A stretch of 64,000 nucleotides of DNA, from assembly GCA_038496445.1 (NCBI GenBank), contig JALMLS010000484.1:124001-188000 (forward strand). Reading direction: 5' to 3'. Positions 55,398 to 64,000 of the stretch are shown piece after piece. The notes beneath the pieces were generated by a model. It was not told the origin of the DNA. It saw only the letters and a program-made list of their open reading frames with translations, and searched no databases. Made by a program: the position numbers and the translations under genes. Source of the stretch: Trichosphaerium sp. ATCC 40318. Taxonomy: Eukaryota > Discosea > Flabellinia > Trichosidae. How positions within the stretch are numbered: position 1 is the stretch's first letter; each line of letters begins with the position of its first letter.

Positions 55398-56710
55398 CTA
55401 CTCTTCTTCTGGTTTTTCTGGGCTTGGAAATACTCTGGAAATACAATGAGGAGATGTTACATACAGTAAAGAATTTGCCATAATCATTGATCCAAAATTA
55501 TCTTCACTCCTATTCCAGCTACCATCACCACTATCATCACTTGGTAAAAAGAATCCAATTGAAACTATCCTTGTCTTTGCTTCTGTCAGAATCTCTGCAA
55601 TATAAGGACTTGAAGGAACACCAGCGATCAATGTTGCATTAGTAGCTAATGGACCAGAAGAACAGTAAGAAATACGATAAGCTTTTTTAGTATTTATTCC
55701 AGTTGCAATAAAATGATCATCCAAGACCCACGTCTGGTCTGGTATGCTACTTTGACCTAGTATTTAGTTAGTAAGTTTATAACAATTGTTTTATAAAAAG
55801 AATAGACTGACCTGATGGTGAAATTGGATGTAATCCACCATTTAAAAATTTACCCTCTAAAACATGTCAACATAAAACAAATTACAACTTTGGCACTCGT
55901 TGAAAACGTTCAATACTGTAACACCAAATTTTCACGCACGTGGACATTCTCCGACCGAACCATTACAAAAACAGCCAATAATCACCCCTAAAGAGAACCA
56001 AGTTTAGTCAAACTTGTTTGTGTAAATAATTTGTGATACCTTTCTTTTCAAGCAAAGCGTAATCATGCAGAGCATCACCAAGTTGCTCCATATCACCATA
56101 ATATCCATTAGAAAACACAATAACTGCATCATATGGCTTCATTTTTTCAAAAATATCTTCTGTAGTAGTAGCAGGGTTTGGTAATGTGTACATATCAACC
56201 TATTTCCGTTTTTGAGGTAAGAGCAAAAACAATAAAAAAAAAAAAACAATCACGATGCGTATTTGACTTCAAAGACAGCAGTTACGTAAAAATAGCGTGT
56301 GTTGGGGCGTGTGATTGTAAATTGTGGTTTGACGCACGTTTTTAAGGCCTGTTGACGAAATACACCTTTCAACGTCTTCAATATAGCGTTTAGATCCGTT
56401 ATTGCACACAACAAGATACCTGAAGTACGTTTAAGCCCAAATAAGCAAGTACGTTATAAAAAGCTTACTTGCGCTCTGTAACATGCTTGTAAAATACCCT
56501 CCAATCCTTTACAGTCTTGGGTAGTTCTTTCAGCTTCTCTAATGGCGTGTATTCGCTACAACTCTTTATCTTCCAAGATACATTACTAGAACGCCTGAGA
56601 TCGCGCCACGTTGAACAAACCGTTGAAATAACACCAAGCGTTGAAATATTATCAATTTGGTTGAATACTACCTCTACAATTTCTGGTGGAAGGTCCCCAA
56701 ACGTACTCAT
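55398..56710 (-). CDS. F-box protein with a ThuA/glutamine-amidotransferase-like domain
   Basis: ATG 56710 (MSTFGDLPPEIVEVVFNQID), an F-box in residues of about 6-50 (TVCSTWRDLRRSSNVSWK), then a Lys-rich link and an exon ending YKHVTERK. Later exons (56210-56010, 55960-55930, 55860-55400) read KPYDAVIVFSNGYYGDMEQL, GDALHDYALLEKKG, GVIIGCFCNGSVGE, GKFLNGGLHPISPSGQSS, HFIATGINTKKAYR, SSGPLATNATLIAGVPSSP, KTRIVSIGFFLPSDD and ANSLLYV. The order YDAVxVxS..GD...LGDxLxDY, GGxHP, GPLvA, rvvsigFFpPS matches ThuA-like class I glutamine-amidotransferase-fold proteins. The nucleophile Cys of true amidotransferases is not evident, so a binding rather than catalytic role fits. An SCF receptor is inferred. 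Confidence 0.72.
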
Positions 56711-57109
56711 GGAGATATTACTTGTTTTTGTGTTATTTTAAAACACGATCAAAGCTTTGCCCGACCGGTTTTTAAGTGGCAAAACTTGCTATTTCAATCA
56801 AGCTAGTAGCGTGCCTTGACTGTTTTTTTCTTGTTGAACCTGGCAATTATTTGGCGCAACAATCACGTGGTTCTTCCGGAAACTTGTCAAGGTGTTGTTA
56901 AATACATTATGTGAAGCAGCACCAGTGTGGATGTAAGCCGCATCTAATAGCCTGCTATGTCCTCGTATTAATCAAGGCCATGTGATAATCAGTAGCCAGT
57001 TTTGTTTGACACACTATGAAATGTGCTTGTAGACGAAATGCCACATCATCACTCCTCCTTAACACTATGACTTAGCGTTTCATCTTACTCACAATACTGC
57101 AGTTAACAA
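56711..57109. other. 399-nt intergenic gap between divergent genes
   Basis: Shared promoter region of the F-box/ThuA-like gene (minus) and the BAP31-like gene (plus). CACGTG at about 56862. Nothing else seen. Confidence 0.5.
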
Positions 57110-57756
57110 ATGACATTCCACTGGTTACTCGTATCAATCTTGCTCGTTGTAGAAACGATTATAGTATATTTGCTTATTTTGCCAGTAAGCTTTATAAATA
57201 ACCTTGGTACGGTAGTACAACCCATTGTGTAGTAGTTTAACATTGTTTAAAAGTTCAAAAACTTGTAAGACCTGTCCTACGCAACAAAAATGTAAGATTA
57301 GGGCTCAAAATCACTGCTGGACTATTGTTATACCTTACTGTTGGTACGCAAACTTTTTTTTTACTCCAATCCTAACCGTTACCCTAGCAAGCGGTTACGA
57401 GATGAACAGACTCGCATCAAGGATACAAACCGAAACCCTCGTTGGAAACGACCGTCTTCAATTGTACACACGTAAATTCAGAAACGAACGTAATTTCTAC
57501 CTTGCTATGAGTACATTAACTATTTTGGGGTACGCTAACACAAACAATTCATTATTTACACCGAAGAAAATCAAATACACTCCAACACCAACTCTACCGC
57601 AATGGAAACCGCGCCCAGGGCTTTTAACCAAGTTTAAAACAAAAAATTACATCTCACGTCACCTGTCTTACACTCAGTCACTAAAAACCTTCTAGAATCC
57701 TCATCTTCGTAGAACGTATTATCTTCAACCGTCGTCAAGCAGCAAAAGAACAGTAA
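57110..57756 (+). CDS. BAP31/Yet-like endoplasmic reticulum membrane protein
   Basis: ATG 57110 (MTFHWLLVSILLVVETIIVY) is the first transmembrane helix of the BAP29/BAP31 family, in which the start MT(L/I)QW and a Glu in helix 1 are conserved. The second exon ends NVRLGLKITAGLLLYLTV (helix 2); an intron (about 57339-57384) leads to ASGYEMNRLASRIQTETLVG, NDRLQLYTRKFRNERNFYLA (the family's xxRKFRxERNxYL motif) and helix 3 (MSTLTILGILIFVERIIF). The stop follows NRRQAAKEQ, so the long C-terminal coiled coil and KKxx retrieval signal of animal BAP31 are missing. About 130 residues. Expected role: ER quality control or export chaperone. Intron 1 acceptor is not certain. Confidence 0.8.
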
Positions 57757-57958
57757 ACGCATAAGTAACAGATACAGAGCGGGTTTTATTTTTTTTTTCA
57801 GTTCCAAAAAAATAAAAAGAAATAAATACCCCGCTTTCTTTAAAAACAACTACATCTAATTCTTAAAAAACAGTACAATAATAATTGTATTATTTCCTTT
57901 TTATTTCAATAACATGAAGAGGTATTTAAGTCAAATTCAATCAACGCAGGCATTTTTT

Positions 57959-60900
57959 TTAATATGAAACTATTTTGTCGATTTCTTCGACATTAGGAGA
58001 CGGCATGAGGCTCTGTCCTTGTTCTCCCTTATCCTTTTCGCGGCTTGAACGAATAGACTCTCTAGCACTATCAATTTGCTCTTTGACTACGTCAGCAACA
58101 CTTGTCAAGAATTTTGGTTTTGGAGGAATCACTGGTGGAGCATCACTAGAGTCTCCATTAAAGTCATCAAGGTCAGCATCATTTCTTCTCTTTCTCAAGA
58201 TAACAATAGCCACAACGAACACAACAAAGCAACAACATACACCAGCACCAGCTGGTACACCGATCATGACGGCAGTATTACTTAAATTGATAGTCTGAGT
58301 TCTAGATGCAGATTCATCTATTGCCGATGCTGCGCTCATGTTGAAGAACCCTGCGAACTTCTGGCTTGTTGATGCATCAAACTCTTGCGGAACTTCAGCT
58401 TGGATCGTTCTTACAACAGATCTCTTTCCTTCAAGGAAATTGTTTAGCGCACGTGAAGATTTAAGTATTTTTTACTTCCAAAAAAAAAACGTACTAGTAC
58501 TAAAATTCTGCGTTGATGTACACTCACAACCAAACTTGTATTCAACTTGAACAACCACAAGAATACAATAACGTGTTACATTAACGGTTTCTAGTGTTTT
58601 CAAAACGTTAGTCATAGCCATGAAAGAAAACCACAAGCTACAACGAACCTGGCGTAATGCTCCTGTCTGTTTTAAAGGTAAACCCATTCTTGTCTGTAAT
58701 AAGTTCCTCATCCATTGCAAAGTCTATACCAGGCATTTCTTGACCCTTGTCATACACAATGACAACATTGTCATTATCCTACACCCGCATTAGCAACTGT
58801 TTTCGGAATAGAACGAGATACTTACACCGACTTCATGTACGTAAATTTGCAAAATCTCGTTTGCAAGAATAGTAGCTTCACCGTTTGTAGTGAGCTCTGC
58901 TAAGAAGTATACAGGTGTATCGTATTCGAATATATCTTGTACAATCCTGTACTCAGAATCTTCATGAGGTGTCAGTTTGCCTTCGAGATTAATTTCAATT
59001 TCTGCTTGTCCACAGAACTCTTCGGATGTTATATCCAAAAGAACATCACGTTGACCAATTATACAGTCACCACAGGCCATACCAAATCCAATGATATAGA
59101 GACCAGAAATTTCACACTCTGGGCCTACGGCAACAGAGATAATATGCTCTTGTGAGCAATACGCAGTTTCTTCTGCACAAATCTAAAAAAAAGAAAAAAA
59201 TGAGAAAAAAGCTACAGCAAGCCACAAAGAAAAACAAGTGAAAGCGTACCTCTCCTTCTCCAGGACCAATAATTACAGATTCAAAAGATGGGCTTATGCC
59301 ATCACGTGTAACATTAAGTACTATTCGTTCTGTAACACCTAAAGGAGCAGGACAAATAGACTTTACAATAATAATTCCTTTTTGAAATGGCTGACCAGCT
59401 GTTTGACCTTCAAGGTCAATATAACTACGTATTATAGCAAACCTAACAAAAAGGTTAAAGATACCGCACATATAATATTGAAACGTACATGCAGTCATCC
59501 ATTGTTGGTTCAATCCAATCAGGAGGAGCAGTAACTTGCTGTTCAATACTTCTTTTTACACTTATTGGCTCTGGATTAGTTGGTGTAGTTGGTGGTGAAG
59601 TTTGTGGTAACTCAGAAGTAGGTGGTTCTACTGCGGCCATTGACATATTACCTGGCAAAACAAGTCAGAACATGTGTTCGAAGAAAGAAACTGTACATGT
59701 AGAGAATGAAACAATATGAAGTTCTTGATTGTCATATTGTTCAATTGTAACTTCAAACTTGTTTCCATAGAAACTTGCATTCAATTGAGATGGGAAGGTA
59801 TTTTCTAAGAGCGTCATACCTAGAAAAAAATGAGAAAAAGGTGCTTCTTACAACTTGAACTGTCTTTCGAACAAGAAAGATAAAAAACGTACCGCCAACA
59901 AGGTACTGATCAAAAGTACACGAAATCACTTGACGAGGTAAACGACCAGGAGCACGAGCTAGGTTACGAATACTAATAACACCATTTGTATCAATATCAA
60001 CACTAATCATCACTAAAAACAAACAGTCAAATTTTCTCAATCTCTTTTTCTCAATCTCTTTTTTTCGAATTTGCATACCATATTTTCCGTTATAATATCC
60101 TTCAGCAGATGTGTAACCGTCATCTCTGTCTTCTACCTCAAACATTGGAGCATTTGGTCTAGGACCAAATTGAAACAAGTTATCGTTCTCATCTTCTAAA
60201 TCAAGAACAAGAGAACATTCTCCAGAAGACTCAAATGCTAAACAAAAAAATCTTCGCTTAGTAATTACTTCCAAGACGCTTTTTGATACGTACGTATACC
60301 CTCACACATTGGACTTGGAGGCTCTACTTCTTCAGAAGAAATTGGTGCATATGTTGCAATTGTACTTTGCTCAAGTTCTGATGGAGATTCGTCATCGCAA
60401 ACATCTGGAAATAGCTCATTCGGACATTTCGGTATTGCAGGAGACAAAGTAGGCGTTACTGTGGGAGCATCTGTTGGAGCCAGTGTCGGAGTAAGAGTTG
60501 TAGGAGTAAGAGTCATAGGAGGAAACGTGCTCGGCGGAGGCGGATTCGTAGGCACAGACGGAGCTGTTGGTAGACAAATACATCTCGGTATTGGTGTTGG
60601 TGCCATTGTAGTAGGCGGTAGAGTTGGTGGCAATGTAGTAGGCGGCAAAGTGGTTGGCGGCAAAGTTGTCGGTGGTAATGTTGTAGGCGGCAAGGTCGTT
60701 GGCGGCAAAGTAGTAGGCGGCAGAGTAGTTGGCGGCAAAGTTGTCGGCGGCAATGTAGTAGGCGGTGACGTCGTAGGTGGCAACGTCGTAGGTGGTAGAG
60801 TTGTAGGCGCTTTAGTGTTGTTATCAAAGACAGCAATGGCAGTCTTTACCACGACAGTCTTTGGGAATCTGATAACGACAGGAATAACAGAATCCGTCTG

Positions 60901-63900
60901 TCTAGTCCAATGCTCGTCATAGAAATACCCTAAATCATCCGTATGCTCAACAACAACATTCGTAAAGTACCGATAGTAATCTTCAGTGTCATTTCTGACC
61001 ATTGAAGAGCACTCAAACATATTATGGAAAGGTACAGCAGCTGTCCAAGTATCATCACATTCATCTTCACGAACAGTTTTATCCCAAAAGTATCCAGGAT
61101 AACCACACTTTGCAGAGTAGTGTTTATCAAATGAAATGACAGTCTTGGTTCTATTACCAACCAATGGCGAGTGAATCTCAAGCTTCAAAGTATCACACTC
61201 ATATGACGGAGTCAACCCAACTATAGGAATACTTCCAGTACCTAGCAAGAAGCATAAGAGCCAAGAGGGCATAAAGGAAAGAGCCTAGCTTTAAAAAGAA
61301 CGTACTCAATCTTTCAACAACTGCAAATTCACAAGTTTGATCTTGGATTTTCTTGTCACATTTCTCATCCCAGAAACCGGAACGGCAAGAACAAAATTCG
61401 TTCCCAAATCCCATATCTTCATCATAATCCTGAACAACACACTCTCCATTTTGACATGTCGAACTATTAGCCTTACAGACACCAATAGGTTCCATACCTA
61501 CAAAGTAGTTATGTAAAATCAACATCAAAAGTATAACTCCACCAGTTGACTCAAACGTCAACCAGCTTTTCCTTGATAACTTACCGACATCCAGTTCGGG
61601 AATATACTCAGTATTCGATGAAAAAAACGTAGTTAGCGTGCTAGGGAAATGACGTCTAACATTACGACTTAAGTTATCACAACTCCCCAAAATTAAATGA
61701 AAATGAGGCTCTGTAATAAGCTTCAACTCATCCAAAGCTAAAGGCAATATTATAACTCCATCACCCTCCTGAATATTTACATGCAACTCAGTAATGAGTG
61801 CGTCATCATTTTGGTGACTAGGATGGAATATAGGTTCCAGATCACTCTAAAGACAACAGTGAGAAAAAAAGAAAAAAAAGTAAACAAAGAGTACCCAATA
61901 ACTTAGATTCTCATTCCATTCGAGCTCTGGAGCATTCTTTCTTCTATAAATAGAAACGCAAGCATCCCCTGTACGTAAAGCAGTTGAAGTCATCTTAATC
62001 CTAAACTCAGCGCATGTAGCATAACGGAATGAGTCTGTCCAGCATTGAAGATCAAACTCAATTACCGAAAAAGCGCATCTATTATCAGGATAAATTGTCA
62101 AAATATCATCAGATGCTTGACCAGTATTATCCCTGAACAACGAGTTAGGTCCTTCTAATACAATAAAAGCTCCTTACCAACAAGCTGGGTTCAAAACACC
62201 GATATCTTGTGTAGCACAAAAATGAGAAGCAACAGGGTATTTGGCTGTATTAGCAACACATGCAACTGGTTTAGTTTGGCTGATTTTCATGGTAGAAAAT
62301 AAAGGCTCAGTGACAAAAGTAGGTCCTCCTCGTATCGTTGCATAGTTCCAGATATGTACAGCTACGAACAATGAAGTTAGCATATAGCAAAAGATCACAA
62401 GAGAGACGTACTTGATTCAGAAGTTGCATTTTTAGTATCAGGTGGAATTGTTCCAACTTCGAGGTCATAAATGATTGTATAAACAGTCCCCTGTTCAATT
62501 GTGCTTATTTTAAGACCACTTCCCCATAGATCGCCTTCTATATCAGGATAGCTTCTAACACCGTTCTTGTAGCGAGTGAATTCTACGTTACTTTTAACAA
62601 AACCCTACATTTGTGTTAGCACTTTTTCTTAGAAACAGTTTTTCGCACTTCTGGGAGTTCATCCCTTATAACAAGGTCGTAACCATCAGCTAATCCAGCA
62701 TTTAGTATAGATATACCAACAGTGAGGATATCTCCCCCAACAAGATTGCGGATATCAGCGTCAAATGGTTCAGAAAGCAGTTTGTCCTGTGTAAGCATTT
62801 CTGAGATTCTAGGAGAATCGCTTCCAGCTTCAGATACAGTGTACGCCAAGTTTTCAGAAAATACAGCAGAAGAAGGTCCCAGTGCACCCTTTTGAATATG
62901 TACATCGGGTGCTTGTATATACAAGACTGAGATATCCTCCATAAACTCTGTATAGTCTTCAGTAGCATGAGAAATAATACATATTTCTTCTTGACTGTCA
63001 GCTTTGGCATACGTTGTTCGCGCAGCGCATATCTAGGCAAATCATTTAGTTAACACTATTAATAAGTATGGTGGCGGTGTACGTACAACTTCAACTGTGG
63101 AAGGAGTATTTGTTGGGTCAACAGTATCCTCAATATGAACATAGATAGCATGTTCAGCATAAGATATTCTGAATTTACCATGTAACCCAAAACGCTCATA
63201 CCAAGAGCTTGTAGGAACTACAACACAACTATTCTCACTAGCCATAGACCCAACTTGCATATCCTGCTCGCTTTGTTCCGGCATGTCGAACGTAGGTTGA
63301 GGCAAAGCAAGTTTAAACTACCAAGAAATTAAACATACTGTAAATAAAACACATGCGTACAGTAAGCCCTTGAGTGTTACTTAGCGGCATCTCATACTTT
63401 AACTCAAATTGAAGCAAGTTATTTGGAGCTGCAGTAACAGCTTTAGTGAACGCAGGATCAGAAAGATCCTTGGAGATCCCAGAAGAAACAGAACCGTAGT
63501 CCAACCACAATGAACTGTCACGTGTGATAACACCAGATTCAATAAACGCCTGAGAAGCACAATCAACAAGTTCAAACTCAAGCCTTTAAAACAAGTAAGC
63601 ACTAACTAATTGGGAATCATAAAATCTATAAAACACTTACCTAGCTGCACTATTAAGAGTAGAGTTATGAGGAGAAGGAACTCCATTAAATCGTGTTTGC
63701 GATACAGTTGATGTAAACCTCATTTTTATTAATCCCTAGCAAACTGGTGTTAGGTTCGGCTCGTATGTATAAGATCACGTACTAGGTATCTTCTAGGGCT
63801 TCTAGTGATCCCTGGAGCAATATTCCAATGTTGAGTTGTTGTAGGGTTTTCAGTAGTGGGTCCAGTGTATTGCAAGATGTAATATTGATCTGGTACAGTG

Positions 63901-64000
63901 TACCAACGCTCATCATCCGTAATACCAAACTGAAACGAAGTTCCAGTACGAGTCAAACCATCAGGCAGCACATCAATCATTTGGACATTCTTCATACATA
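57959..64000 (-). CDS. large modular surface protein (5' end beyond window)
   Basis: Many exons on the minus strand keep one long protein open to the right edge, so the start is outside. Extracellular part: repeated beta-rich modules (for example CDNLSRNVRRHFPSTLTT, RNDTEDYYRYFTNVVVEHTD, DVLLDITSEEFCGQAEIEIN), an EGF-like unit CQNGECVVQD...FCSCRSGFWDEKC near 61370-61480, and a Pro/Thr stalk of PTTLPPTT units (60610-60830). Near 58230 a single transmembrane helix (GVPAGAGVCCCFVVFVVAIV) is followed by a basic stop-transfer RKRR and a Ser/Asp/Pro-rich cytoplasmic tail to the stop at 57959-57961. Introns are short with GTACGT donors. It is probably an adhesin or cell-surface receptor; the beta modules are not assigned to a family. 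Confidence 0.75.
60605..60815. repeat. 12-bp coding minisatellite (Pro/Thr stalk)
   Basis: About 17 copies of a GTAGGCGGCAAA-like 12-mer on the plus strand, encoding Leu-Pro-Pro-Thr-Thr type units (TTLPPTTLPP) of the minus-strand surface protein. Variants at the third codon positions show it is not a perfect recent array. A mucin-like, heavily O-glycosylated stalk is the likely product. Copy number probably varies between strains. Confidence 0.85.

Noticed and set aside
60605-60815. CRISPR array
   Set aside because: The tandem 12-bp units have no spacers and are in frame in a coding exon.
60461-60922. Gly/Val-rich protein on the plus strand
   Set aside because: It is the complement of the Pro/Thr minisatellite of the minus-strand surface protein.

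Overview
The window is nuclear DNA from a eukaryote, most likely a free-living unicellular protist. The DNA is AT-rich (about 38% G+C by eye) and genes lie on both strands with gaps of a few hundred bases. Almost every gene is cut by short introns (about 40-90 nt, a few longer) whose donor is very often GTACG(T) and whose acceptor is TAG or CAG. The standard genetic code fits: TAA, TAG and TGA all end well-supported genes. The gene set mixes features typical of fungi (a Zn2-Cys6 regulator), of amoebae and other opisthokont-side protists (class C GPCR, GNS-type sulfatase, Roco GTPase, many F-box proteins) and of giant-virus-rich hosts (F-box/MORN_2 protein, nucleotidyltransferase/RNA-ligase fusion). 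I cannot fix the lineage beyond a protist near the base of Opisthokonta or Amoebozoa.

Layout. 1-3.5 kb: two related small membrane proteins flanking an F-box/LRR gene with a frameshift. 4.2-10.5 kb: mitochondrial carrier, TMEM42-like transporter, a large Ser/Arg-rich unknown protein and tRNA-His(GTG). 10.8-14.2 kb: secreted PAN/ricin-B lectin and a cytochrome P450 with a frameshift at its heme loop. 14.4-16.3 kb: a large inverted duplication carrying two small Cys-rich genes facing outward. 16.6-26.5 kb (mostly minus): Elongator subunit Elp2, F-box plus MORN_2 repeat protein, a basic-tailed unknown protein, and a nucleotidyltransferase fused to an RNA ligase that has lost its catalytic lysine. 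26.5-30.0 kb: a transposon graveyard (MITE-like elements, one with a perfect 10-bp target duplication, and a broken LINE) plus a secreted Cys-rich protein. 30.6-37 kb: S-adenosylmethionine decarboxylase, a secreted DUF4397 protein and a Zn2-Cys6 regulator. 37.3-46.7 kb (minus): class C GPCR, an SPRY/F-box/WD40 fusion and a sulfatase. 47.1-52.8 kb (minus): a MORN-Roc-COR-PARP-receiver-like multidomain protein, the most unusual gene here. 53-57.8 kb: GLE1, an F-box/ThuA-like fusion and a BAP31-like ER protein. 58-64 kb (minus): a large surface protein with a Pro/Thr stalk, EGF-like module, transmembrane helix and cytoplasmic tail; its 5' end lies beyond the window.

Two themes stand out. First, four F-box proteins with four different substrate-type domains (LRR, MORN_2, SPRY+WD40, ThuA-like) occur in 64 kb, implying a diversified ubiquitin-ligase adaptor repertoire. 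Second, several proteins look like sensor or effector machines: a Roco switch joined to an NAD-using ADP-ribosyltransferase, and a polymerase-beta-type nucleotidyltransferase joined to a degenerate RNA ligase. The palindrome CACGTG is also hugely over-represented (about 68 copies by eye, against roughly 8-10 expected), mostly in introns and gaps.
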